From: an uncultured Sulfitobacter sp.
GTDB taxonomy: Bacteria; Pseudomonadota; Alphaproteobacteria; Rhodobacterales; Rhodobacteraceae
Assembly: GCA_937928635.1 (NCBI GenBank)
Contig: CALFWM010000015.1
Coordinates: 1 to 64,000 of the forward strand
DNA: 64,000 nt
Direction of reading: 5' to 3'
Shown here: positions 15,836-24,267 of the stretch, in pieces
Numbering within the stretch: position 1 is the first letter of the stretch
Layout: every line of letters starts with the position of its first letter
Notes under the pieces: generated by a model
Told to the model about the DNA's origin: nothing
Databases searched by the model: none
What the model saw: the letters and a program-made list of their open reading frames with translations, nothing else
Position numbers and translations under genes: made by a program

Positions 15836-17071
15836 ATGGCCGCGCCCAGCATCGAGAGTTTCGAATTGACGGCGGCCCTTGCCGATCTGGCGGATTGGTT
15901 GATTCAGCAAGGGCTTGAAAACACCCCGGTTGAGACATGGTTGGAGGAATGCTGCAACCGGCTGGTGGCGGCGGGTATTCCGTTGCAACGGGTCAATTTG
16001 ACAACCCGCGCGCACCATCCGGTGATTGGCACGCTGGCCTTTCGTTGGTTTCGCGGGGGCGTCAATGAACGGTTCGAATATGAACGGCGCGGCACGGTGG
16101 GCGATGATTTTCTGCAAAGCCCGATCTACCACCTCATCACCCACGACATTGCCGAGATGCGCCAGCGGTTGGATCAACCGGACCCGGATATGGAGTTCCC
16201 GATTTATGAAGAACTGCGCGCGGCAGGGGCCACCGAATACTACGCCACCAAGCGATATTTTCTGCGCAAGAACCAGACCGCGCCTGTTGTGGATGGCAAA
16301 CCCGAAGAAGGCATGGTTATTTCCCTGACCACGGACCAGCCCGGCGGGTTCACCGAGGCCCAGCTTGATGGCTTGCGCACCCTGATCCAGCCGATCTGCC
16401 TGACCCTGAAATGCGGTGCCAACCGCGCCATGGCCGAAGACATCACAGCCGCTTATCTGGGGCAGGATGCAAGCAAGCGGGTTTTGTCAGGGGATATTTC
16501 GCGTGGCTCGTTCGAGACAATTTCGGCGGTGATCTGGTATTTTGACCTGCAAGGGTTCACCCGGATGTCAGAGACGCTGGAGGGCACGCAGATCATTGAA
16601 TTGCTCAATGACTACTTTGCCGAAGCTGTGGATGTGGTCGAAAAACATGGCGGGAATGTGCTGAAATTCATGGGCGATGGCATGCTGGCGATCTTTGATC
16701 TCAACACGGTGCCTGATGCTCGCCGCGTTGCGATAGAGGCCGCGGTGGAGATGCGCGCCATATTTGAAACGCTGAACAGCGCACGCGCGGCAGACCGGCT
16801 GCCGATCACTGGCTTTACCCTCGGGCTACATGCCGGCGATGTCCTTTATGGCAACATTGGCGGGCGCACGCGGCTTGATTTCACGGTCATTGGTCCGGCG
16901 GTGAACGCCACAGCGCGCATTTTAGACATGTCTGGCCCGCTGGATCAGACCATTGTTATTTCCGCCGCTGTGGCCGATGCGCTGCGCGACAGCCGTGCGG
17001 ATCTGGTCTCACTCGGCCAATACCGCCTGCGCGGTGTCGCTGATCGCATGGAGCTTTTTACCCTCGATTGA
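15836..17071 (+). CDS. class III adenylate/guanylate cyclase
   Basis: A 411-residue protein. The N-terminal half (to about residue 215) is a probable regulatory domain of unknown fold; the C-terminal half is a class III nucleotide cyclase domain. Key segments: IWYFDLQGFTRMSETLEG (first metal-binding Asp), VVEKHGGNVLKFMGDGMLAI (second metal Asp), LGLHAGDVLYGNIGG and RLDFTVIGPAVNATARI. It should make cAMP from ATP; the substrate-choice residues were not resolved. It is soluble, with no membrane segment. ATG 15836 follows AAGGAGA at 15823-15829; an earlier ATG at 15785 lies inside the repeat and is rejected. It is a single gene between prpE and the SCO cluster. Confidence 0.9.
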   Translation: MAAPSIESFELTAALADLADWLIQQGLENTPVETWLEECCNRLVAAGIPLQRVNLTTRAHHPVIGTLAFRWFRGGVNERFEYERRGTVGDDFLQSPIYHLITHDIAEMRQRLDQPDPDMEFPIYEELRAAGATEYYATKRYFLRKNQTAPVVDGKPEEGMVISLTTDQPGGFTEAQLDGLRTLIQPICLTLKCGANRAMAEDITAAYLGQDASKRVLSGDISRGSFETISAVIWYFDLQGFTRMSETLEGTQIIELLNDYFAEAVDVVEKHGGNVLKFMGDGMLAIFDLNTVPDARRVAIEAAVEMRAIFETLNSARAADRLPITGFTLGLHAGDVLYGNIGGRTRLDFTVIGPAVNATARILDMSGPLDQTIVISAAVADALRDSRADLVSLGQYRLRGVADRMELFTLD

Positions 17072-17116
17072 TCCATCCTCCGCTGATCCAGAAATTGTGA
17101 ATTGCCATTCCTGCAA

Positions 17117-17136
17117 CTGTCAGCCTAAGCTGACAG
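17117..17136. promoter_or_regulatory. perfect palindrome upstream of the SCO1 cluster
   Basis: CTGTCAGC and GCTGACAG form 8-bp arms with a CTAA centre, 23 bases before the first gene of the cluster. ATTGC/GCAAT outer arms extend it. It could be an operator or the cyclase gene's terminator; no T-tract follows, which favours an operator. Confidence 0.4.
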
Positions 17137-17158
17137 AATAGCAATAAGGGAATGTAAG

Positions 17159-17605
17159 ATGCGCGCGACACTTGCTGGCCTTCTGGCCCTGTTCGCCCTG
17201 CCCGCCGCTGCGGCTGAAGGGGAGCGGATTACCGTCACAGGAGAAATTATCGACACCTGGTGTTACTATTCAGGCGTCATGGGAGGGCCGGACTCTGTTG
17301 TGGGGTCTGCGCATCACACCTGCGCGCTTTGGTGTTCTGCATCGGGCATCCCGATTGGCCTGCTGACTGAGGATGGCACCGTTTACACCATCCTGAAACT
17401 TGGGGCCCAGGGCAACGCAACCGGTGGCGATACGGCGTTGCGGCTAGCCTCACATACCGTGACGGCCGATGGCATGTCCTACACCCGTGATGGCGTCAAT
17501 TACATCATTGTCGAAAAGGTCATTGAGGACCTTGGTATCGTCAACAAAACCCATGAGGATTATGACGTGGTCCCCTCCTTTGCCATTCCGAAGCCCCAGA
17601 AATGA
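17159..17605 (+). CDS. secreted cysteine-containing protein of unknown function
   Basis: A 148-residue exported protein. The signal peptide (LAGLLALFALPAAAAEG) ends near residue 20. The mature part has cysteines in WCYYSG and HTCALWCSASG (about residues 37-60) next to histidines, a pattern suited to metal or disulfide chemistry, and the rest is beta-like (TVYTILKLGAQGN). It is the first gene of a three-gene overlapping cluster with another exported protein and an SCO1/SenC copper chaperone, which hints at copper delivery or cytochrome oxidase assembly (inference). No family name was recognised. Confidence 0.75.
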   Translation: MRATLAGLLALFALPAAAAEGERITVTGEIIDTWCYYSGVMGGPDSVVGSAHHTCALWCSASGIPIGLLTEDGTVYTILKLGAQGNATGGDTALRLASHTVTADGMSYTRDGVNYIIVEKVIEDLGIVNKTHEDYDVVPSFAIPKPQK

Positions 17606-18171
17606 TGCGCTTTTCTCTTCTCCCCGCTCTCGCCCTGTTGGCGGCCCCGCTGGACGCACAGGATTTTTCTGAAAACTCCAAAGCCAAAACCTGGAACCTC
17701 TATGCGGAGGCCCCCGCCACCTTTGAGGCCAAAGTGGTCGATGTGATGTGTGAACTCACCGGCGATTGCCCGGCCAATTGCGGCGATGGTGACCGCCAAC
17801 TCGCGCTGTTGCGCAAGGCCGATGACGTGCTGGTAATGGCGCTCAAAAACAACCAACCGGCCTTTACCGGCGCTGTTGTTGATCTGCTGCCCTACTGTGG
17901 GCAAGAGGTCGCTGTGGATGGTCTGATGATCGAGGATGAAGATTTTCCGATTAAAAATGTCTACCTTGTGCAGCGCATCAAAACCAACGATGGGGATTGG
18001 CGCAAAGCCAGCCAATTCACCAAAGTCTGGGCCGCTCAAAACCCTGACGCCAAAGGCAAAGGGCCGTGGTTTCGTCGCGATCCACGCATCAAGGCTTTGA
18101 TCGCAGAGGAAGGCTATCTGGGTCTGGGCCTGGAAACCGATGCCGAATTCATCGAATACCTGTTTGAGTGA
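17602..18171 (+). CDS. exported protein of unknown function in the SCO1 cluster
   Basis: A 189-residue protein with a short signal peptide (FSLLPALALLAAPLDAQ, to about residue 21). The mature part carries cysteines in VDVMCELTGDCPANCGDGDR (about residues 47-66) and LLPYCGQEVAVDG, again suggesting metal or redox chemistry in the periplasm. The start overlaps the preceding stop (ATGA) and its end overlaps the SCO1 gene, so the three are co-translated. Cysteine spacing and context parallel the first protein of the cluster. Function unknown. Confidence 0.75.
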   Translation: MMRFSLLPALALLAAPLDAQDFSENSKAKTWNLYAEAPATFEAKVVDVMCELTGDCPANCGDGDRQLALLRKADDVLVMALKNNQPAFTGAVVDLLPYCGQEVAVDGLMIEDEDFPIKNVYLVQRIKTNDGDWRKASQFTKVWAAQNPDAKGKGPWFRRDPRIKALIAEEGYLGLGLETDAEFIEYLFE

Positions 18172-18734
18172 TGAAACACCTGCTGTTTCCGCTTGCCCTC
18201 GCTGCCGCTCCAGCGGTCGTCATGGCGCAGTCGCCCCTGCCCTTTGATCTGGGCGGGCCGTTTGCCCTCATCAGCCAATCCGGTGAGGCCCGCACACAGG
18301 TCAACCCGCAAGGGCATCCGCAACTGCTGTTCTTTGGTTATGCCAATTGTCCCGGCATCTGCACCGCCGCCCTGCCCCTGATGGCCGATGTGGTCGATAA
18401 CCTCAGCGATCAGGGCATTGCCGTCAGCCCGGTCATGATCACCGTTGATCCGGCCCGCGATACTGTTGAAAACATGAAAGTGCCATTGGCAAATTATCAT
18501 GCTGACCTTGTTGGCCTGACAGGTTCGCCAGAGGCGCTGGATATGGCCTACAAAGCGTTTTCCGTGGATCACAAATTGGCTTACGACGATCCGACGTATG
18601 GCCCGGTCTATACCCATGGGTCGCTGATTTATCTGCTGGATGAGGCGGGCACAGTGCTGACGTTGATACCACCCGTTCTGGACGCTGAACGCGCGACCGA
18701 GGTTGCACTGAAATATGTAGGGCCAAAGGGGTAA
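18168..18734 (+). CDS. SCO1/SenC family copper chaperone/thiol protein
   Basis: A 188-residue thioredoxin-fold protein of the SCO1/SenC/PrrC family. It has a signal peptide (LLFPLALAAAPAVVMAQ), the copper-binding CxxxC in FFGYANCPGICTAALPLM (about residues 56-73), and the conserved distal histidine in VYTHGSLIYLLDE (about 146-158). Family members insert copper into the CuA site of cytochrome oxidase or act as thiol-disulfide reductases. It is last in a three-gene overlapping operon with two cysteine-rich exported proteins and converges with nadK. Confidence 0.88.
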   Translation: MMKHLLFPLALAAAPAVVMAQSPLPFDLGGPFALISQSGEARTQVNPQGHPQLLFFGYANCPGICTAALPLMADVVDNLSDQGIAVSPVMITVDPARDTVENMKVPLANYHADLVGLTGSPEALDMAYKAFSVDHKLAYDDPTYGPVYTHGSLIYLLDEAGTVLTLIPPVLDAERATEVALKYVGPKG

Positions 18735-18766
18735 GCAGCCGCCGGGCAGCGTAGTCGCTCCCTCCC

Positions 18767-19522
18767 TCAGGCAAACTGCTCGGAAATCAGCCGTTCTTCC
18801 AACCCGTGACCCGGATCAAACAGGATCGCATGACTGACGTCGGCCTGCGAACGTATTTCAACGCGCAGCACATCGCGGTGCGATTTGCCGTCTGCATCTG
18901 CCATAACGGGGCGTTTTTCCGCCTCAAGCACATCAAATTGCACCCGCGCGGCGTTTGGCAACAAGGCACCGCGCCAGCGTCGGGGCCGAAACGCCGCCAT
19001 GGCCGTCAGGGCCAGCACATCCGCGCCAATGGGCAGAATCGGGCCATGGGCCGAATAATTATACGCGGTGGACCCGGCGGGCGTCGCGACCAAGGCACCG
19101 TCACAAACCAATTCTGGCATGCGCAATCGCCCATCAACCGTGATCTGCAGCTTTGCCGCCTGTGGCCCGGCCCGCAACAGCGACACCTCATTGATCGCCA
19201 GGGCCGTCGATACGGAGCCATCCACATGGGTTGCGCACATTTCCAGCGGATGTATCTCTGCCCGCTCCGCTGCATGCAGACGATCAACCAAATCCGCCTC
19301 ACCATAAGAATTCATCAAAAACCCGATGGTCCCCCGGTTCATCCCATAAACCGGGGCAAACAGGCTTTGGGTCTCGTGCAGGGTTTGCAACATGAAACCA
19401 TCACCGCCCAGCGCCACAATCACATCGGCCTGCGCCAAAGGCACATTGCCATAGCGATTGATCAGCGCCTCCTTTGCGGAGAGGGCGACGCGCGCGGGGC
19501 TGGCAACAAAGGCAATCTTCAT
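18767..19522 (-). CDS. nadK: NAD kinase
   Basis: A 251-residue NAD kinase that phosphorylates NAD to NADP. The GGDG motif is visible (VIVALGGDGFMLQTLH, about residues 34-49), followed by MNRGTIGFLMN, ALAINEVSLLR and the conserved TPAGSTAYNYSAHGPILP segment. The start at 19522 (MKIAFVASPARVAL) is preferred to an in-frame ATG 15 codons upstream because it gives the canonical N-terminus. It is divergent from glyA and convergent with the SCO1 gene. Confidence 0.93.
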   Translation of the reverse strand: MKIAFVASPARVALSAKEALINRYGNVPLAQADVIVALGGDGFMLQTLHETQSLFAPVYGMNRGTIGFLMNSYGEADLVDRLHAAERAEIHPLEMCATHVDGSVSTALAINEVSLLRAGPQAAKLQITVDGRLRMPELVCDGALVATPAGSTAYNYSAHGPILPIGADVLALTAMAAFRPRRWRGALLPNAARVQFDVLEAEKRPVMADADGKSHRDVLRVEIRSQADVSHAILFDPGHGLEERLISEQFA

Positions 19523-19698
19523 GAATAGGCGCTCACAGGTTTCCGATCGGGTGCAATAATTCCCCAAAGAACCACATATTCACCATGCCTTCCAGCGCTG
19601 CCGCACATTGCAGTGTTTAAGTCGCAATCACGGCTTTCTCCCCTAAGTGGTTTCCGATAGGAAACGGCCAAACTTGTGCTCCAAAAAGGAATCTGCCC

Positions 19699-20976
19699 AT
19701 GTCCGGATTTTTCACCACCTCTCTCGCCTCGGCGGATCCCGAAATCGCAGCCGCCATCACCGATGAGCTGGGCCGTCAGCGCGACGAGATTGAACTGATC
19801 GCGTCTGAAAACATCGTGTCGGCCGCCGTGCTGGAGGCGCAAGGCTCCATCATGACCAACAAATACGCCGAAGGCTATCCGGGCCGGCGCTATTACGGGG
19901 GCTGCCAACACGTTGATGTGGCTGAAAATCTGGCGATTGAACGGGCCTGCAAGCTGTTTGACTGCGGCTTTGCCAATGTGCAGCCCAATTCCGGCTCACA
20001 GGCCAACCAGGGTGTGTTTCAGGCGCTTTTGCAGCCCGGTGACACGATTTTGGGCATGTCACTGGACGCAGGCGGGCACCTTACGCACGGGGCCAGGCCC
20101 AACCAGTCCGGCAAATGGTTCAACGCCATTCAATACGGCGTACGCAAGCAAGACAACCTGCTGGATTATGATCAGGTGCAGGAACTGGCGAGCGAACATC
20201 AGCCCAAGATGATCATCGCAGGCGGTTCCGCCATCCCGCGCCAGATCGACTTTGCCAAAATGCGCGAAATCGCGGATTCTGTTGGTGCCTATTTGCACGT
20301 GGACATGGCCCACTTTGCCGGGCTGGTCGCGGCGGGTGAGCACCCCTCACCCTTCCCCCACGCCCATGTCGCGACAACCACAACCCACAAAACCCTGCGT
20401 GGTCCGCGCGGTGGCATGATCCTGACCAATGACGAGGCTTTGGCCAAGAAATTCAACTCCGCCATCTTCCCCGGCATTCAGGGTGGCCCGCTGATGCATG
20501 TGATCGCGGGCAAGGCCGTGGCCTTTGGCGAGGCGCTACAGCCCAGCTTCAAGAGCTACATCAAACAGGTCATCACCAACGCGCAGGCCCTCTCGGATCA
20601 ATTGATCAAAGGCGGGCTCGACACCATCACACATGGCACAGACACCCACGTTGTGCTGGTAGACCTGCGCCCAAAAGGCGTGAAAGGCAACGAAACCGAC
20701 AAGGCGTTGGGCCGCGCCCATATCACCTGCAACAAAAACGGCGTGCCGTTTGACCCTGAAAAACCCACCGTGACCTCCGGCATCCGCCTCGGCTCCCCTG
20801 CTGGCACAACCCGTGGCTTTGGCGAGACTGAGTTCCGCCAGATCGCGGATTGGATTATTGAGGTTGTCGATGGTCTGGCCGCCAATGGAGCAGACAGCAA
20901 TGCAGCTGTTGAGGCCAAGGTGAAAAGTGAAGTGGAGGCCCTGTGCGTGCGTTTCCCGATGTATCCCAATCTTTGA
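19699..20976 (+). CDS. glyA: serine hydroxymethyltransferase
   Basis: A 425-residue PLP enzyme that interconverts serine and glycine with tetrahydrofolate, supplying one-carbon units. Features: [19 protein letters not shown] (about residues 33-51), YYGGCQHVD, the PLP lysine in [19 protein letters not shown] (about 223-241), and the C-terminal [15 protein letters not shown]. Length is normal. AAAAAGGAATC precedes ATG 19699. It is monocistronic with a terminator directly downstream. No riboswitch-like structure was recognised in the 130-base leader. Confidence 0.96.
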   Translation: MSGFFTTSLASADPEIAAAITDELGRQRDEIELIASENIVSAAVLEAQGSIMTNKYAEGYPGRRYYGGCQHVDVAENLAIERACKLFDCGFANVQPNSGSQANQGVFQALLQPGDTILGMSLDAGGHLTHGARPNQSGKWFNAIQYGVRKQDNLLDYDQVQELASEHQPKMIIAGGSAIPRQIDFAKMREIADSVGAYLHVDMAHFAGLVAAGEHPSPFPHAHVATTTTHKTLRGPRGGMILTNDEALAKKFNSAIFPGIQGGPLMHVIAGKAVAFGEALQPSFKSYIKQVITNAQALSDQLIKGGLDTITHGTDTHVVLVDLRPKGVKGNETDKALGRAHITCNKNGVPFDPEKPTVTSGIRLGSPAGTTRGFGETEFRQIADWIIEVVDGLAANGADSNAAVEAKVKSEVEALCVRFPMYPNL

Positions 20977-20991
20977 AATCTGCAAAAACTG

Positions 20992-21030
20992 AAAAGGGGG
21001 CTCTGGTGTATCGCCGGGGCCCTTTTTGTT
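20992..21030 (+). terminator. rho-independent terminator of glyA
   Basis: AAAAGGGGGCTCTGG and CCGGGGCCCTTTTT form a GC-rich imperfect stem ending in a T-run about 20 bases after the glyA stop. Confidence 0.7.
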
Positions 21031-21743
21031 TTGCCACGGGCAGGGCACCAGTAAACGGCCCGCCAGCGCCCGACTCACGGTGCGCCAAAATCCACATTAG
21101 ACGCTGACGACAGGCAAACTTTTACCGTTTCCAAACCCGATATCTTTTGAGGGAAACTTTTGAAAGGTGCCGATTTGAGCGGCATTTCTGCTGGCGCATG
21201 CACCAGCAGGCCAAGGCGAAATCAACATGGCCCCGAACATCATACCCGAATCCTCCCCCAGCAACACCGTCATCCACGCGTTTCACGCGGTATCGAACTC
21301 TTTGCTGACAACCGTCGCGAACATTGATGGCATCAGGCTTGACGTGAACTTTGTTATCTTTCACATGCGCGTGTCAGACCCCGGCGATTGGATGTGTTGC
21401 ATAAAGTATGCCCGGCCCCGACATGTAACCAAAGACCAACGTGGCGAGGCCAAAGGCGATCAGCAGATTAATTCCGGGCAAAATCCGTCCTCCCGATTGG
21501 CATCTTTTCCGTAAGATACCAGCGTGTTTTCCAACCATGCGATGGTGCCAAAGCACAGATTGAATAGATCTGACGATCCTCCATTCCACCCCCATGCAAA
21601 GGCCAAAATGACATCTGCCCGTTGCCACAGACCACCGTAAGGTGGGCCTCGGCCCGCCGCCGTCGCGCATGAACAAACGTTCACCTCACATGGTTTCTCC
21701 GTTAGGCTGACCACGACCCAGTGCATCCCAAAGGAACCACCCC
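21031..21743. other. gene-poor stretch with possible minus-strand gene remnants
   Basis: About 710 bases without a convincing gene. On the minus strand, protein-like membrane segments occur in different frames: ILPGINLLIAFGLATLVFGY near 21470-21410 and AWMTVLLGEDSGMMFGAML near 21280-21220. They are separated by stops. This could be a decayed membrane-protein gene, but no family was recognised. Confidence 0.25.
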
Positions 21744-22139
21744 ATGATCATCCATCGCGCGGGCTCCCGCCCTTCCGCTTCTGCCTCACCTGAATATTTC
21801 ACCGGCACTGTGCGGATGGACCCGCTGATTTCGGCACCCGAACCGGCCCGCACCAACGCGGTGAGCGTGACCTTTGAACCGGGCGCGCGCACCGCCTGGC
21901 ACACCCATCCGCTGGGCCAGACGCTGATTGTGACCGCGGGCGTGGGGCGCGCGCAGCGCGAAGGACACCCAATCGAAACCATACGCCCGGGCGACGTTAT
22001 CTGGTTTGAGCCAGAAGAGCGGCACTGGCACGGGGCGGCGCCTGATTGCGCCATGACCCACATTGCCCTGCAAGAGGCCAAAGATGGCTCTGTCATCACC
22101 TGGCAGGAACATGTGACGGATGCAGATTATAACCCGTAA
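21744..22139 (+). CDS. cupin of the (R)-mandelonitrile lyase type
   Basis: A 131-residue single-domain cupin. The metal motif is clear: [20 protein letters not shown] (residues about 47-66; two His and a Gln) and [20 protein letters not shown] (about 92-111). The whole sequence closely resembles, from memory, the manganese-dependent cupin hydroxynitrile lyase of Granulicella tundricola (opening [14 protein letters not shown], end EHVTDADY). In vitro such proteins make or split cyanohydrins, but their physiological role is unclear. It is a single gene that ends at a symmetrical hairpin shared with the convergent YiaA-like gene. Confidence 0.82.
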   Translation: MIIHRAGSRPSASASPEYFTGTVRMDPLISAPEPARTNAVSVTFEPGARTAWHTHPLGQTLIVTAGVGRAQREGHPIETIRPGDVIWFEPEERHWHGAAPDCAMTHIALQEAKDGSVITWQEHVTDADYNP

Positions 22140-22163
22140 GGCGGGCCAAGGCCCGCCTTACGG
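22134..22163. terminator. symmetrical hairpin between convergent genes (GTAGG-type repeat, copy 2)
   Basis: CCGTAAGGCGGGCC (22134-22147) and GGCCCGCCTTACGG (22150-22163) form a perfect 14-bp stem with a 2-nt loop. It overlaps the cupin stop and lies before the stop of the opposite gene, so it can act in both directions. It lacks a T-tract and has the shape of the short repeat family at 1668, 52191 and 62672. Confidence 0.65.
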
Positions 22164-22183
22164 TGTTCAGTCTTCCTTAGGTC

Positions 22184-22465
22184 TCAGCGTTTTTCATCGC
22201 TGACAAATTCCTCAAGAATTTTCTCGTTCTTGGCCTCTTCGATCTTGCGGATACGGTCCTCCGCCCCACGCCAGTCAAAGCGGTATTTCACCACATTGAT
22301 CAGGCTCAGCGTCAGCAGCACGATCCCCATGCCCCAATATCCTTTGGTGGCCAAAGGCACCTCTGTGGACAGCCAGAGCGAGATTGACAGCAGAAAATAG
22401 GCTGCTGCCACACCGGCACCGTTCAGAAACATAATCATCGTGTTATCATTGCGTTCGTAGTTCAT
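22184..22465 (-). CDS. YiaA/YiaB-like two-helix inner membrane protein
   Basis: A 93-residue protein with two membrane helices (GAGVAAAYFLLSISLWLS, about residues 16-33, and GYWGMGIVLLTLSLINVV, about 42-59). A charged, probably coiled-coil tail follows (RGAEDRIRKIEEAKNEKILE). The KGYWGMG turn resembles YiaA/YiaB proteins. It follows pspA by 55 bases on the same strand, so it is probably part of the TetR-controlled envelope-stress unit. Function of the family is unknown. Confidence 0.72.
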   Translation of the reverse strand: MNYERNDNTMIMFLNGAGVAAAYFLLSISLWLSTEVPLATKGYWGMGIVLLTLSLINVVKYRFDWRGAEDRIRKIEEAKNEKILEEFVSDEKR

Positions 22466-22520
22466 GGGTTTTCTCCTAAGTGTATCAAAATTTGGGTCCC
22501 GGGGCTGCCGGGGGATTGCG

Positions 22521-23204
22521 TTACGTTGTGGGTTTGGGGCTCAGCCGGGCAAGTACATCGCTGGCACTGACGCGGCCCTTGGGACCAAATCCGGCATCCG
22601 CCATGCGCGTATCCAGCGACGTGTGGTCCAGCCCCCGGTCGATCTCTGCAAGAATTTGGTTCTGCTCAAACGGATCATCGCGCCCCATAACATCCGCGAT
22701 CAGGCTTTCCGCCTCGTCCATCGCACTGCTGCCGCCCAGATGTCGGCCCAGTTTTTTCTGCATGTCCTGTTCGCGGCGCACGGCCTTTGCGGCGATGGCA
22801 CCTTGCTTCAGGTCCATGATCCGACGGTTTGCCCGTTCAATTGAGGTTTTAAGCTGTGCAATGCGCAATTCCAGCCCTGCAAGCGTTTCGCGGCGACGGG
22901 CAAGATCATTCTCCATATCGGCAATGGCCTCTGCGGCCTGCCCTGCCATATCCTCACGCCCTGCGGCCAGGGCCTCCTCTGCGCGCCCGGTCATGTCTTT
23001 GACACGGACCGTGATCGTTTCAATCTGCCGGGCCTCGCCGCGCTCACGCTGGATCAGATGGGCCAGAGCGACCTTAGCCGTCTTGAGCTGGTTCTGCGCC
23101 TCACGCAGTTTCTGCTCAATCAGTTCAATGGCAAACTGGTCACGCACCTGTTCTTCGGCACGGGCGCTGGCCCCCAGAAAAAGTGTTCTCATTGTTGATA
23201 ACAT
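22521..23204 (-). CDS. pspA: PspA/IM30 family membrane-stress protein
   Basis: A 227-residue, almost wholly helical, coiled-coil protein of the PspA/Vipp1 (ESCRT-III-like) family, which binds damaged inner membrane. The opening (MLSTMRTLFLGASARAEEQV) and the long heptad segments (ELIEQKLREAQNQLKTAKVA; DLARRRETLAGLELRIAQLK) fit. The start is 23204, preceded by AAAGGAGAAC; a longer frame to 23270 is rejected because it is translated operator DNA. The gene has its own promoter overlapped by three TetR-type palindromes. Regulation by a TetR repressor rather than PspF is unusual. It should act with the downstream YiaA-like protein. Confidence 0.88.
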   Translation of the reverse strand: MLSTMRTLFLGASARAEEQVRDQFAIELIEQKLREAQNQLKTAKVALAHLIQRERGEARQIETITVRVKDMTGRAEEALAAGREDMAGQAAEAIADMENDLARRRETLAGLELRIAQLKTSIERANRRIMDLKQGAIAAKAVRREQDMQKKLGRHLGGSSAMDEAESLIADVMGRDDPFEQNQILAEIDRGLDHTSLDTRMADAGFGPKGRVSASDVLARLSPKPTT

Positions 23205-23220
23205 TATGTTCTCCTTTCCG

Positions 23221-23291
23221 TGAACATTGTTCATGAAAAGGTAGATAGCGAAGATGTGAACGTTGTTCAAGATAAAAATGAACGTCGTTCA
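23221..23291 (-). promoter_or_regulatory. pspA promoter with three TetR-type operators
   Basis: Three copies of a 13-bp palindrome occur: TGAACATTGTTCA (23221-23233), TGAACGTTGTTCA (23257-23269) and TGAACGTCGTTCA (23279-23291). On the minus strand a -35 TTGAAC (23270-23265) and -10 TATCTA (23247-23242) are spaced 17 bases. The middle operator overlaps the -35 and the first lies at the expected transcript start. The adjacent TetR gene is the obvious source of the repressor. Confidence 0.85.
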
Positions 23292-23295
23292 GAAA

Positions 23296-23892
23296 TTATT
23301 TGTTTCCAATGCGGGTGACAATCTGAGTCAGCATCCGTTCCACCTGATCCAGCGGCACGGCTGAGATACGCTGCTCCAACCCCAACAGCACAATGCCATG
23401 CACCGAGGAAAACATCCCCCGCACCATCAGGTCCAACTCCGCGCGCGCCATATCCGGAAACAACCGCGCCAGGGGTGCCGCAATCAGGCCAAAAACCGCA
23501 CCGAGCTCTTCAAGATACCAGGCGGGCACCGGCCCCTCGACCGACATTTCCAGATCAAACAGCGCGCGCCACAAATGTGTGTGATCCGACGCAAAGTGCA
23601 GATAGCCATGCGACATGCAGACCAGTTGCGCCACAGGGCTTTGATCCGCCACCGTGCGCACCGCTGCGCTGACCTGCGCGCCTAACCGGCGAAAGGTACG
23701 GCCGTTCACGGCCATCACAAGCGCGTCCAGATCATCAAAAATGTTGTAAATCGCGCCCAGCGAACAGCCCGCCGCCTGTGCCAGCGGGCGCGCCTTGAGC
23801 GTTGCCAACCCGCCCGCCGCGATTTGTGCCTCGGCCGCGTCTATCAATGCCTCGCGCAGTTTTGCCTGCCTGATGGCTACTTTGCCTGCCAT
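23296..23892 (-). CDS. TetR family transcriptional regulator
   Basis: A 198-residue TetR repressor. The N-terminal helix-turn-helix is clear (LREALIDAAEAQIAAGGLAT, then GCSLGAIYNIFDDLDALVMA at about residues 42-61); the rest is the helical ligand-binding domain with WRALFDLEMS and MVRGMFSSVHGIVLL, typical of the TetR_C WHG-type domain. It lies directly upstream of pspA on the same strand, and the palindromes between them are probably its operators. The inducing ligand is unknown; a membrane-active lipid or acyl compound is a guess. The upstream VOC gene ends 12 bases before its start, so they are likely co-transcribed. Confidence 0.9.
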   Translation of the reverse strand: MAGKVAIRQAKLREALIDAAEAQIAAGGLATLKARPLAQAAGCSLGAIYNIFDDLDALVMAVNGRTFRRLGAQVSAAVRTVADQSPVAQLVCMSHGYLHFASDHTHLWRALFDLEMSVEGPVPAWYLEELGAVFGLIAAPLARLFPDMARAELDLMVRGMFSSVHGIVLLGLEQRISAVPLDQVERMLTQIVTRIGNK

Positions 23893-23904
23893 GCCATCTG
23901 CCCT

Positions 23905-24255
23905 TTATATATGCGTCAAAACGTTGATCGCGCGGCCCATTGGATCTGCCACATAAAACCGCCGCACCCCCCAAGGTTCATCCGTCAGCGGATAGAGAAT
24001 GTCATAGCCCAGCGCCACGGCCCGCGCGTGGGTTGCATCCACATCCTCAACCGTGATCGACAGATCAGGCACCGGCGTATTGCTGCCCCCATGTGCAGCG
24101 ACGCTGAGTTGCACAGGCCCAAGCTGATCGTTCCCCATGGTGGAAATCCAGCCCTGATCCATCAGAATGTTCAGCTCAAACAGGTCCGCATAAAACCCGG
24201 CCAATCCCTGCACATCTGCACTGGCCAGATTGGCCACGATTTTCAACACCGCCAT
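23905..24255 (-). CDS. VOC family (glyoxalase-like) protein
   Basis: A 116-residue protein of the vicinal oxygen chelate fold. It has the two beta-alpha-beta repeats: FYADLFELNILMDQGWIST (about residues 21-39) and VDATHARAVALGYDILYPLT (about 72-91). The end, RRFYVADPMGRAINVLTH, has the family's metal-region pattern. Members are dioxygenases, lyases or resistance proteins; no substrate can be assigned. It precedes the tetR-pspA-yiaA genes on the same strand. Confidence 0.83.
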   Translation of the reverse strand: MAVLKIVANLASADVQGLAGFYADLFELNILMDQGWISTMGNDQLGPVQLSVAAHGGSNTPVPDLSITVEDVDATHARAVALGYDILYPLTDEPWGVRRFYVADPMGRAINVLTHI

Positions 24256-24267
24256 GGGGCGCCTCGC

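Noticed and set aside
23205-23270. N-terminal extension of PspA
   Set aside because: It would be translated operator DNA; the AAAGGAGAAC site points to the start at 23204.
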